DNA of 19,328 nt from AV69 sp036498205. GTDB lineage: Bacteria; Verrucomicrobiota; Verrucomicrobiia; Chthoniobacterales; UBA10450. Below, one piece after another: positions 6,801 to 14,452 of this stretch. Position numbers and translations under genes: made by a program. The notes beneath the pieces are model-generated. The model made no database searches. It saw nothing but the letters and a program-made list of their open reading frames with translations, and was not told the DNA's origin. The stretch covers positions 1 through 19,328 of the forward strand of contig DASXIC010000059.1 of the NCBI GenBank assembly GCA_036498205.1, in the 5' to 3' direction. Numbering within the stretch: the stretch's first letter is position 1; every line of letters begins with the position of its first letter.

Positions 6801-7583
6801 ATGAAGTTGCGGGCAATCTTTGCCGCCAGTCTTCTTGCCTGTTTCTGCCTCCCGCTTTCAACCCTTGGTCAAATCGCCCTAATCAGGAATGGTGATCAGT
6901 GGGAGCCGCTCTTTGTTGAAGTCAAAGATTCGCTTCGCCTTTCGGTTGATTTGGACAGCGCTTTGCAACAGCTGGCAGCGACGGAGGCAGCGCTCGGGTT
7001 CACCGTGCAAATGCGATTTGTCGGTCCTAAATATCTCGAACGTATCGGAATACCGCCTGACATGACAGAGGAGCAGGTGTCGGCGGCGATTGGGGTGCTG
7101 GAACAGTGTGTAGCGGTTGCACGTGTCTTGCCTGCATCAATTGCCGGTTTTCAGTACCAGACAAATGCTTTCGCCAACGCCTATTCGCCAGATGAGATCA
7201 TTCCCGAGGCGGTGAAACGCGGCCTCGACACGCCGCCACCTTCGCCTTTCGATCCGCGAGACCTGCGGAACGCTCACGTCCCCGGCGAGTTAATCGTTTC
7301 CTGGAAGCCCGAATTCATTTGGAACGCAGCGGCGACCGGTTTTTTTGACCAGATCGACAGGTTTAACGCGGCGCATCGTTGCACGGTTGAACAGGTCATT
7401 TATTCCTCCGAAACGGCGTTGGATCAGCTGCTGAAATTGGCGGGTGCCGGAGACGCGCAGTTAGCGAGAACGATCAACGCCTATATCAGTAGCGGCTGGG
7501 TCAGATACGCTGAGCCGAACTACTACTTCAATCCGCAGCCTAAGAATAAGAAAAAGAAAAAGAACGGCCCCTTTCTCGATTAG
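6801..7583 (+). CDS. Exported protein resembling a stand-alone subtilisin-type prodomain; function unknown
   Basis: I do not recognise a full family for this 260-residue protein. The N-terminus is a signal sequence (KLRAIFAASLLACFCLPLS). LLAC at 11-14 could be a lipobox, though a normal signal peptidase site after LSTLG is as likely. The C-terminal half, from HVPGELIVSW (about 159-168) to GWVRYAEPNYYF (236-241 for YAEPNY), follows the pattern of fervidolysin-like S8 prodomains: VPGE-L-I/V-x-W/F opening and YAEPNY closing, about 80 residues apart. No Asp/His/Ser protease domain follows; the protein ends in a lysine-rich tail. ATG 6801 comes 63 bases after btuB and it may be co-transcribed with it. 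It could inhibit or chaperone a protease made elsewhere, but that is inference. Confidence 0.6.
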   Translation: MKLRAIFAASLLACFCLPLSTLGQIALIRNGDQWEPLFVEVKDSLRLSVDLDSALQQLAATEAALGFTVQMRFVGPKYLERIGIPPDMTEEQVSAAIGVLEQCVAVARVLPASIAGFQYQTNAFANAYSPDEIIPEAVKRGLDTPPPSPFDPRDLRNAHVPGELIVSWKPEFIWNAAATGFFDQIDRFNAAHRCTVEQVIYSSETALDQLLKLAGAGDAQLARTINAYISSGWVRYAEPNYYFNPQPKNKKKKKNGPFLD

Positions 7584-7752
7584 TTGATAACAGGCGGGAA
7601 TGGGATTGTCGCTTCCCCTCCAAGCGGCGGGTGGGTTATCCACTTAGTGTCTGCGTCGCGCATCTCGCGAAGGTTTAGTTTGCATGGCACGCACGGAGCC
7701 CGTTACCCAGATGTTCGCTTGAACATTCCCGATTTCACGGTAGTTCGAACAA

Positions 7753-9051
7753 GTGAATTTTGCCACTGACGGACTTATCGGTTTCGCCGTGGGTGCAATC
7801 ATCGCCGCTCTGGCGATCCTGTTCTGGAAAAAATTGGGTGCTCATTCACGAATTGGCGGCCAGCTGGAATCTTTGGAGCGAGCCCGTGAGCGTGAAGAGA
7901 AAATGTTTCGGGACGAATTCGCGCGAAACCGGGAGGAGTCTGCCGGTGCAGCAAAGTCACAGCGCGAGGAATTAAGTGGCGGGCTCAAAAGCGTGAGCGA
8001 AATGACGCTGAAATCGCTCACGGAAATTAGCGCGATGTTGCGCGCTCAACTCGATCAAGTCACGGGGCAAACGCGCCGATTAACCGACAATGTCGATTCA
8101 CGGCTAAAGGAATTACGCGAGGAGAATACGCAGCAGATCGAAAAAATGCGCGCAACGGTCGACGAAAAACTGCAGGGCACACTGGAGAAACGCCTGGGCG
8201 AATCCTTTAAACTTGTCAGCGAGCGACTCGAGCAAGTGCATCGAGGTCTCGGCGCGATGCAACAACTGGCGAGCGATGTCGGTGGATTGCAGCGTGTCTT
8301 GACCAACGTCAAAGCCCGCGGCGGGTGGGGCGAAGTTCAGCTTGGGGCATTGCTCGAGCAGTTGCTAACCTCCGACCAATTCGCGCGCAATGTCCGAACG
8401 CGGGAGGAAACCGGAGAGACAGTGGAGTACGCGATCAAACTACCCGGCGATGGCAATGGAGCGGCCGTCTGGCTGCCGATCGACGCGAAATTCCCGGTGG
8501 AGGATTACCACCGTTTGATCGCAGCCCAGGAAAAGTCGGATTTGTCGGCGACAGACACGGCGATGCGCAACTTGGAGACCCAACTAAAAAAATGCGCCAA
8601 AGACATTTGCGCGAAATACATCAATCCACCTCGGACGACAGATTTCGCGCTGATGTTTTTGCCGACGGAGGGGCTCTATGCCGAAGCGATTCGGCGTGTT
8701 GGCCTGGTCGAACAGGTGCAACGGGATTGTCGGGTTGTATTCGCCGGTCCTACAACCTTGGCGGCGTTGCTTAATAGTTTGCAAATGGGTTTCCGAACGC
8801 TCGCGATTCAAAAGCGTTCCAGCGAAGTGTGGAACTTGCTTGCGGCAGTGAAAAGTGAGTTTGCGAAATTTGGCGAGGCACTCTCGAAGGTGAAAGACAA
8901 GCTCGATCAAGCCTCAAGCGACATGGATAAGGTAGCGGTGCGCTCACGGGCGATAACGAAAAAGCTGCGAGACGTGGAGGAATTACCATCCAACCCTCAA
9001 CCGTTGTTGCCTGAATTATGGCAGGAATCGGATGAGGAGGAGCAATCCTGA
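7753..9051 (+). CDS. rmuC: DNA recombination protein RmuC homologue
   Basis: This 432-residue protein has an N-terminal membrane helix (about 7-25, GLIGFAVGAIIAALAILFW), a long coiled coil (about 30-180) rich in Glu/Arg/Lys/Gln, and then the RmuC core (about 185-385). The core has the family stretches RGGWGEVQLGALLEQLL, WLPIDAKFPVEDY, FALMFLPTEGLYAEA and VFAGPTTLAALLNSLQMGFR. RmuC proteins have a restriction-endonuclease-like fold and limit inversions and recombination at short repeats; the precise reaction is unproven. The start is GTG 7753, the first start codon giving a complete membrane anchor; no clear Shine-Dalgarno is visible. The preceding 169 bases (7584-7752) hold no gene or strong signal I can support. 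It converges on the DUF885 gene. Confidence 0.9.
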   Translation: MNFATDGLIGFAVGAIIAALAILFWKKLGAHSRIGGQLESLERAREREEKMFRDEFARNREESAGAAKSQREELSGGLKSVSEMTLKSLTEISAMLRAQLDQVTGQTRRLTDNVDSRLKELREENTQQIEKMRATVDEKLQGTLEKRLGESFKLVSERLEQVHRGLGAMQQLASDVGGLQRVLTNVKARGGWGEVQLGALLEQLLTSDQFARNVRTREETGETVEYAIKLPGDGNGAAVWLPIDAKFPVEDYHRLIAAQEKSDLSATDTAMRNLETQLKKCAKDICAKYINPPRTTDFALMFLPTEGLYAEAIRRVGLVEQVQRDCRVVFAGPTTLAALLNSLQMGFRTLAIQKRSSEVWNLLAAVKSEFAKFGEALSKVKDKLDQASSDMDKVAVRSRAITKKLRDVEELPSNPQPLLPELWQESDEEEQS

Positions 9052-9138
9052 GGCGCGCCGACATACTTGTCCGGTCCGCCGTCGGACGGATTGAGGGAGG
9101 TCGGCCGAAGAATCGCGCGAAGTTAACTCAGACTTTGT

Positions 9139-9165
9139 GAGGTCCTCGCTTCGCTCGGGATGACG
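9139..9165 (+). repeat. Dispersed short palindromic element (intergenic copy)
   Basis: This 27-base copy begins GAGGTCC and ends CTCGGGATGACG. It aligns with the copy inside tsaD (13189-13216) at 25 of 28 columns, with one gap and two substitutions. The middle forms an imperfect hairpin (TCC...GCTTCGC...GGA). It lies in the gap between the converging rmuC and DUF885 genes, which otherwise holds only a small GTCCG/CGGAC hairpin near 9075-9095. Confidence 0.6.
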
Positions 9166-9177
9166 GTGCGGAGAGGG

Positions 9178-10944
9178 TTACAATACGTGGTCCCATGTGG
9201 CCTTGTCTTTGAGTAACATCTCTCGCAACAGACGGATGGGCGGCATCCCGTGTTTCAGGATTTCGTCGTGGAATTTTTCGAGTGAAAATTCCTCGCCCTG
9301 TTGCGCTTTGTAGTCATCGCGCAGCTTCAAGATCTGCAATTTCCCGAGCGTGTAATTCAAGTAGCCATAGTCAAACGTTCCGCGCATGGCCTCGACTCGG
9401 GCTGGCTTTTCCTCGTAATAACAATTTTCCTGGAAAAATTTTGTCGCCTCATCCACCGACATGTTTTGTGTATGCATCTTGACCGATACGCATAACCGGC
9501 AGAGTCGGAGCAGCGCTTCCGAGGCTTGCGCCATTCGATATTTCGCCGCGCGTTTCAGTTCTTCCTCCGTGCCGGGCGGTTTCTTCGGCCCGCCAAAACC
9601 TTGATCGAGCATCATCTGCTCGCAATAATGGGCCCAGCCTTCGACAAAGGCATAGCTGCCGAAAATCTTTTCGATCCTTGTCGCGTTCGATGAATTCAAA
9701 TGCAGAAATTGCACGTAATGGCCTGGATAAGCTTCATGAATGGAGACGATGTCGGCCGTATAGTAGTTAAATGAAGTAAGCCATTCTTCTTTCTGCTGGT
9801 CGCTCCACTCGGGTTCGACGGGCGTAACGTAATAAAATGCTTCTGTCGCTCGTTTTTCGAAAGGCCCTGGCGTATCCATCGAAGCGAATGACGTGGCGCG
9901 ATCGTATTGCGGCGTCTCTTTCACTTGCGCGCGAACGCCGGACGGAATCGTCACCAGCTTATGCTCGACGACATAACTGCGGATTTGATCCAAGTTTTTC
10001 GCGACATCAGCGATCAGCTGATCCGCCGGTGGATGGTCTTTTTGAATCTCTTTGAAAACGTCGATCGGCGGTCTGGTTGCATCGATAACCCTGGCGGCAT
10101 CGGCAAACACCTGTTGTTCTTCCTTTAATTTAGCGAGTCCGATTTCGAGAAGTTTTTCCGGCGGCAAGTCGACTAATTCGCTTTCCGTCAGCCAATGTTG
10201 GTATTTCGCCTCGCCGATCGCGAAATCGGGACTGGCCTTGGGCAGCTTGTCCTTTTCCAGCCAGGTAGCGAAATCTGTGAGCGAGTTCGCCGCTTTGCGA
10301 TTCGCCTCGACAAAACTCGCGCGCAGCTCCGGGTCCTTAAGTGGAGCGATTGCGTTAAGCATCTCTTTACGAAGAAAATCGGCCGAGCCACGCGCGACTT
10401 GCATTGCCAGTTCGACATATGGCCGGGGCAAGACGGGATCGAGATTGGTCTTCCCGGCAATGAGGATATTTGGAATTTGTGACTCGATGGTGATCAGACT
10501 CCGCACGCGGTCTTCGAGCGATGCGAAATTGCGGCTGATATAGATATTGAGATGAGCACAGGCGGCGTAGGTCATTGGATTGTGCTCGAATTTGCGGACC
10601 TCTTGGAATTGGAAGAGTTCGTCCGCCACTGCCGCTTGCAGGATGCGAAGATCGACGGAATTACGACTGTTTAGCTTTTCCGGGTCGAATTTCCGGAGCC
10701 GATCGTCAAATCGGCGCAGACGCTGCAACTCCGCATCGAGCGCGAGCCGGCTAAAATCCGCGGACCGGCCGTCATATTCGTGCAGGCCGAGCTGCGTTCC
10801 GAGGAGGGGCCGCGCATTGAGATACCCTTTAATGAACTCATCGGCCACCGCGACGAATTCAGCGTCGCTGTTTTGCGCCGGCAACTCTCTCGCCAGTGGC
10901 AGAAGTGCCAGGATGACCAACAGCAGGAGACGGCTCGGTTTCAT
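9178..10944 (-). CDS. Exported DUF885 family protein (putative metallohydrolase)
   Basis: This is a 588-residue protein with a signal peptide (KPSRLLLLVILALLPLARELPAQ), so it is probably periplasmic or a secreted hydrolase. The DUF885 hallmark HEAYPGH is at 403-409, an HExxxxH metal-site motif. It is followed by EGWAHYCEQMM (E435, H439), where the glutamate is likely the third ligand or a neighbour of it. This arrangement recalls zinc peptidases and the length is normal for the family (about 560-600). ATG 10944 is chosen over the preceding TTG, which adds one residue. No Shine-Dalgarno is visible. It is divergent from the S41 peptidase gene with an 83-base gap that must hold both promoters. 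Its natural substrate is unknown; dipeptidase or carboxypeptidase activity is a guess. Confidence 0.85.
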   Translation of the reverse strand: MKPSRLLLLVILALLPLARELPAQNSDAEFVAVADEFIKGYLNARPLLGTQLGLHEYDGRSADFSRLALDAELQRLRRFDDRLRKFDPEKLNSRNSVDLRILQAAVADELFQFQEVRKFEHNPMTYAACAHLNIYISRNFASLEDRVRSLITIESQIPNILIAGKTNLDPVLPRPYVELAMQVARGSADFLRKEMLNAIAPLKDPELRASFVEANRKAANSLTDFATWLEKDKLPKASPDFAIGEAKYQHWLTESELVDLPPEKLLEIGLAKLKEEQQVFADAARVIDATRPPIDVFKEIQKDHPPADQLIADVAKNLDQIRSYVVEHKLVTIPSGVRAQVKETPQYDRATSFASMDTPGPFEKRATEAFYYVTPVEPEWSDQQKEEWLTSFNYYTADIVSIHEAYPGHYVQFLHLNSSNATRIEKIFGSYAFVEGWAHYCEQMMLDQGFGGPKKPPGTEEELKRAAKYRMAQASEALLRLCRLCVSVKMHTQNMSVDEATKFFQENCYYEEKPARVEAMRGTFDYGYLNYTLGKLQILKLRDDYKAQQGEEFSLEKFHDEILKHGMPPIRLLREMLLKDKATWDHVL

Positions 10945-11027
10945 CAATTGATTGCGTCGGCGCGGACGTTACCGAAACGTTTGCCCGTTGCCAAAAAATT
11001 CGTAGTGCGCGAAAATGGCGGACTCGC

Positions 11028-12323
11028 ATGAAACGTCGATTCGCTCTTAGCGTCCTTGGTGTGCTGGCGCTTTTTAATGCATTAGTGGGTGTCCGCCTCT
11101 TCACCGCGCATGCGGCTGAAACAGATTCCGACAATGGCTACGCTCAGATCGCGGTCTTCGCCAAGGCTGTTCAATTGTTGCGACAGGATTACGTCGACGG
11201 AAACAAGACGAGCTATCATGACCTCATCTATGCCGCCTTGAAAGGCATGCTTGCCTCGCTTGATCCGCACAGCCAGTTCATGGAGCCGGATGATTTTCGC
11301 GATATGCAGGATGACACGCGCAGTCGCTTCAATGGTCTGGGGATCGAAGTATCCACAAAAAACGGCGTGCTTACCGTGATCGCGCCAATGGAAGACACCC
11401 CCGCCGCCAAGGCCGGAATTCTGGCCGGCGATCAGATTTTGAAAATCAACGGTAATCCCACCGAAAAGATGGAGTTGCAACAAGCCGTCAATCTTCTCCG
11501 CGGAAAGGCAGGGCAAAAGGCGACGCTGACGGTGTTGCGCCCCTCGACCAAGGAGGTGAAGGAATATTTTCTAGAGCGCGCAGAGGTAAAAATTCAGAGT
11601 GTAAAGGCGGCACACTTGATGGATCGGGACCTGACCGGGGCGTTCAAAATCGGCTACGTCCGCATAGTGCAGTTTAACGAACCGACGGCGGAAGATTTAG
11701 CCAAGGCCCTGGATGAGTTGCAAAAACAAGGAATGCAGGCGCTGGTGCTGGATTTGCGCAACAATCCTGGCGGACTGCTCAATAGCGCGGTCGATGTCTG
11801 CGCACAATTCTTGCCGCCGAACACGACCGTTGTTTCCACCCAAGGCCGTGCCGCGTCACAGGAACGCGAATATTCCACACCGACCACCGCGAAAGAACGT
11901 CCCAGATTTCCGATTGCGGTTCTGGTAAACGAAGGCAGCGCTAGCGGCGCGGAAATTGTCTCAGGCGCTCTGAAGGATTTGAAGCGGGCAATTCTTGTTG
12001 GGGAAACGACGTTTGGGAAAGGTTCGGTGCAAAACGTATTGCAGTTGCCGGACGGGTCGGCCTTACGCTTCACCACCGCAAAATACTATACGCCGAGCAA
12101 GCAGGTGATTCACGGCAACGGGGTCACGCCGAATATTGCCGTACCGCTGACCGCCGAGCAGGCACACTCGCTGTTCGCCTCGCACAACAGCGACACGAAG
12201 ACCGAGGACGAGAAAACTCAGGTTCGCTCGCATGATCCTCAGCTCTTGCGCGCGATCGACGCGCTTAAAGGGGTAATGATTTACGCGCAGGAGAACGCGC
12301 CACGGGCGGCGGCCGTAAGATAA
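11028..12323 (+). CDS. S41 family C-terminal processing peptidase (Ctp/Prc type)
   Basis: This 431-residue protease has an N-terminal export signal or membrane anchor (KRRFALSVLGVLALFNALVGVRLF), a PDZ domain (about 90-165, with GLGIEVS, AAKAGILAGDQILKING), and the tail-specific protease core. The catalytic serine is S306 in NEGSASGAEIVSGAL and the general-base lysine K331 in FGKGSVQ. The 25-residue separation equals that of the known Ser/Lys pair in plastid CtpA. Upstream YVRIVQFNEPTAEDL and LDLRNNPGGLL are also typical. Such enzymes trim or degrade periplasmic proteins from exposed C-termini. ATG 11028 has no strong Shine-Dalgarno. Length fits the CtpA/CtpB group rather than the longer Prc. 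No partner lipoprotein (NlpI-like) is adjacent. Confidence 0.93.
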   Translation: MKRRFALSVLGVLALFNALVGVRLFTAHAAETDSDNGYAQIAVFAKAVQLLRQDYVDGNKTSYHDLIYAALKGMLASLDPHSQFMEPDDFRDMQDDTRSRFNGLGIEVSTKNGVLTVIAPMEDTPAAKAGILAGDQILKINGNPTEKMELQQAVNLLRGKAGQKATLTVLRPSTKEVKEYFLERAEVKIQSVKAAHLMDRDLTGAFKIGYVRIVQFNEPTAEDLAKALDELQKQGMQALVLDLRNNPGGLLNSAVDVCAQFLPPNTTVVSTQGRAASQEREYSTPTTAKERPRFPIAVLVNEGSASGAEIVSGALKDLKRAILVGETTFGKGSVQNVLQLPDGSALRFTTAKYYTPSKQVIHGNGVTPNIAVPLTAEQAHSLFASHNSDTKTEDEKTQVRSHDPQLLRAIDALKGVMIYAQENAPRAAAVR

Positions 12324-12346
12324 CCGTTGGCCGGCGATTCCAGCCC

Positions 12347-12388
12347 CGGTTAGAGTTGTGGAGACTCTAATCGCGAGGGGTCTCACAA
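12347..12388 (+). promoter_or_regulatory. Two mutually exclusive hairpins upstream of tsaD
   Basis: One hairpin pairs 12347-12356 with 12364-12373 (core TTAGAGT/ACTCTAA, 10 bp with one G.U, 7-base loop). A second pairs TTGT (12356-12359) plus GAGAC (12361-12365) with GTCTC (12380-12384) plus ACAA (12385-12388), with one bulge. They share bases 12356-12373, so only one can form. There is no T-run, so this is either a factor-dependent end to the peptidase transcript or a leader structure for tsaD. Confidence 0.35.
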
Positions 12389-12447
12389 GTTTGAAGAGTA
12401 GCGAACTCATCGCCAATTCTCTGGTGTCGCTGGGCATGACCGGCTGA
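12358..12447 (+). CDS. Possible small ORF (29 aa) upstream of tsaD
   Basis: From GTG 12358 to TGA 12445-12447 a 29-residue peptide can be read, containing LTSLKSSELIANSLVSLGMT. It is protein-like in composition, with alternating leucines, and it overlaps the alternative hairpins. There is no Shine-Dalgarno, and TTG 12391 is another start giving 18 residues. It ends 15 bases before tsaD. I do not recognise it; it may be chance. Confidence 0.2.
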   Translation: METLIARGLTSLKSSELIANSLVSLGMTG

Positions 12448-12462
12448 AGTCCCATCGAAATA

Positions 12463-13557
12463 ATGACAACAATTCTGGCAATCGAGACATCGTGCGATGA
12501 GACAGCAATTGCCATTCTGCGCGAGGGCGAATTGCTGGCGAGCGAAGTCGCGTCACAGATTGAGCAGCACCGGCAATTTGGTGGTGTCGTGCCAGAGGTC
12601 GCATCGCGCAATCATTTGGCGCATTTGCCAGATTTGCTGAGCGCAGCTTTAGCAAAAGCCCATCTCGGGATTGCTGAAATTGACGCGTTTGCGGCGACCA
12701 GTGGCCCCGGTTTGGCCAGCTCGCTCCTCGTCGGAAACTCGGCAGCGAAGGGTTTAGCAGTCGGTGCGCGCAAGCCATTTCTCGCGATCAATCATCTTGA
12801 AGGTCATTTGCTTTCGCCTTTTTTTGGGCGCAATGAAATTGAGCCGAATATTTCCCTTGTCGTAAGCGGCGGCCACACCTTGCTGGTGCACGTCCGGGGC
12901 GTCGCTGATTACTCAGTCATCGGCCGGACCCTGGACGATGCGGCAGGCGAGGCGTTCGATAAAATTGCGAAACTGCTCGGTCTAAGTTATCCCGGCGGCC
13001 CGGAAATCGAAAATCGCGCGAAGTTCGGCAATGCGACGCGGTTCAATCTGCCGCGCAGCATGATCGATTCGGGCGACCTGAATTTCAGCTTCAGCGGCTT
13101 AAAAACGGCGGTGCGATATTTGTTGCCAAAAATTGGGATCGTCCCGACTCGCGGAGACAAAGTTCGCAACAGCATAAAGGACAATCGCGAGGTCCCTCGC
13201 CTTGCTCGGGATGACGAGCTGATTGCGGATCTTTGCGCTTCGTTTCAACAGGCCATCATCGATGTGTTGCGGGAGAAAAGTTTGAAAGCGGCGCGCGGAA
13301 CGGGTTTCAACCGCTTGACCCTGAGCGGCGGGGTCAGTTGTAATCGCGCTTTACGTGAAAATCTGCAGGCTGCCTGCGATCGAAGCGGGATCGAGCTGCT
13401 TATCGCCGAACCCTGGCTTTGCACAGACAACGCGGCCATGATCGCATTTGCCGCGATGCAGCACCTGAAATCGCCGAAGAACATTTCCGATTTGAACGAA
13501 GAGATCGATCCGAATCTTGCTCTAACGCTTGATCAATACTCGCGTTCGAGCAGGTAG
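12463..13557 (+). CDS. tsaD: tRNA N6-adenosine threonylcarbamoyltransferase TsaD, with an in-frame repeat-derived insertion
   Basis: TsaD (Gcp/YgjD, Kae1 family) transfers the threonylcarbamoyl group to A37 of ANN-decoding tRNAs, working with TsaB and TsaE. Family motifs are complete: ETSCDETA at 8-15, HLEGH (111-115, metal histidines), SGGHT (135-139), LDDAAGEAFDK (157-167), GGVSCNRALRENL and CTDNAAM with the metal aspartate. The length of 364 exceeds the usual 335-345. The excess sits after GLKTAVRYLLPKIG, about residues 226-252. Residues 242-252 are encoded by a copy of the dispersed element found at 9139-9165. The frame is intact on both sides, so the gene should be functional. ATG 12463 is chosen from the conserved N-terminus. 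The 3' end overlaps the opposing prenyl synthase gene by 25 bases. Confidence 0.95.
   Translation: MTTILAIETSCDETAIAILREGELLASEVASQIEQHRQFGGVVPEVASRNHLAHLPDLLSAALAKAHLGIAEIDAFAATSGPGLASSLLVGNSAAKGLAVGARKPFLAINHLEGHLLSPFFGRNEIEPNISLVVSGGHTLLVHVRGVADYSVIGRTLDDAAGEAFDKIAKLLGLSYPGGPEIENRAKFGNATRFNLPRSMIDSGDLNFSFSGLKTAVRYLLPKIGIVPTRGDKVRNSIKDNREVPRLARDDELIADLCASFQQAIIDVLREKSLKAARGTGFNRLTLSGGVSCNRALRENLQAACDRSGIELLIAEPWLCTDNAAMIAFAAMQHLKSPKNISDLNEEIDPNLALTLDQYSRSSR
13187..13216 (+). repeat. Dispersed short palindromic element inside the tsaD coding sequence
   Basis: Bases 13189-13216 match 9139-9165 at 25 of 28 columns, and 13187-13216 match 207-236 at about 24 of 30. All three copies are in the same orientation on this strand. 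Here the element is read as REVPRLARDDE (tsaD residues 242-252). Confidence 0.65.
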
Positions 13558-14414
13558 TTCGCGATTTGACGGAGCCGTTCTCCTTTTTCGCCAAATGGCG
13601 CGAGAGCGGATCTCGCAGTGCTGGTAAGTCGACGTGCTACGGCACGGGACGCGTCGAGCCCCATCACAGCCGGATACGTCGCTTTATGAGCGGCGATGTC
13701 TTTACCGGCACTCTTGCCCAGCTTCTCCGAAGTTTGAGTGACATCGAGAATGTCGTCGATCACCTGAAAAGCGAGTCCGAGAGCGCGACCGAATCTTGTA
13801 ATCGCATTCAATTCCTTGCTTCCGGCATTCGCGTTCATGGCCCCGAGCCGGACCGACGTGGTTAAGATGGCGGCAGTCTTGTTTTGGTGAATGTAACGAA
13901 CGATGTTGTGATTGGCTGGTTTCCCTTCTGCTTCAAGATCGGCAACCTGCCCGGCAATGAGCTTGCGGCTTCCTGCAGCCGAGGCGATCTCACCGATGAT
14001 CGTGCTCGTAGGATAACGTGTGGCCGGTTTCGCTCGTGCTGCGATTTCAAATGCGACGGTAAGTAGCGCATCGCCGGCGAGAATCGCGATTCCATCGCCA
14101 AACACCCTGTGGCAGGTCGCGCGACCGCGACGGAAATCGTCATTGTCCATGCTCGGCAGATCATCATGAACAAGCGAGTAGGTATGAATGCATTCCATTG
14201 CGCATGCGAGTGGAATTGCGTCGGTTAATTTACCGCCGCAGGTTTCGGCGGCGGCCAGGCACAGGATGGGCCGTAAACGTTTTCCACCAGCAAAAAGGCT
14301 GTAGCGCATTGCCTTGTGAATGGTCGAAGGCGGAACGGTTTCCTTGGGGAGAAAGCGATCGAGTGCGCGATCGACAGACTCCTGTCGCCCCGCCATGTAT
14401 CTCTTCAGATCCAC
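13533..14414 (-). CDS. ispA: Polyprenyl (farnesyl/geranylgeranyl) diphosphate synthase
   Basis: This 293-residue trans-prenyltransferase condenses isopentenyl diphosphate with allylic diphosphates to make the C15 or C20 precursor of undecaprenyl carriers, quinones and terpenoids. GGKRLRP is at 43-49. The first aspartate-rich motif DDLPSMDND starts at D84, and the second, DDILD, is at 220-224 in GLAFQVIDDILD. Length is typical for IspA. GTG 14414 is chosen because VDLKRYMAGRQESVDRALDR matches the family's N-terminal helix. The frame is open much further upstream (to 14723), but that overlaps the EamA gene and is not prenyl-synthase-like; ATG 14396 is an alternative. It lies 38 bases downstream of the EamA gene, so they are probably co-transcribed. 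Product chain length is unsure; the symbol is provisional. Confidence 0.88.
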   Translation of the reverse strand: MDLKRYMAGRQESVDRALDRFLPKETVPPSTIHKAMRYSLFAGGKRLRPILCLAAAETCGGKLTDAIPLACAMECIHTYSLVHDDLPSMDNDDFRRGRATCHRVFGDGIAILAGDALLTVAFEIAARAKPATRYPTSTIIGEIASAAGSRKLIAGQVADLEAEGKPANHNIVRYIHQNKTAAILTTSVRLGAMNANAGSKELNAITRFGRALGLAFQVIDDILDVTQTSEKLGKSAGKDIAAHKATYPAVMGLDASRAVARRLTSTARSALAPFGEKGERLRQIANYLLEREY

Positions 14415-14452
14415 CGCGCGAATGTGGAAAAGCGGCAGGCAGGGCGCAACGT

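Noticed and set aside
7584..7769. 61-codon open frame after the prodomain-like gene
   Set aside because: I considered whether it was a frame-shifted protease domain, but it has no S8 motifs, no Shine-Dalgarno, and overlaps the rmuC start.
13140..13216. Frameshift or pseudogene in tsaD
   Set aside because: The same frame encodes conserved TsaD motifs before and after the insertion, so the gene is intact and merely longer.
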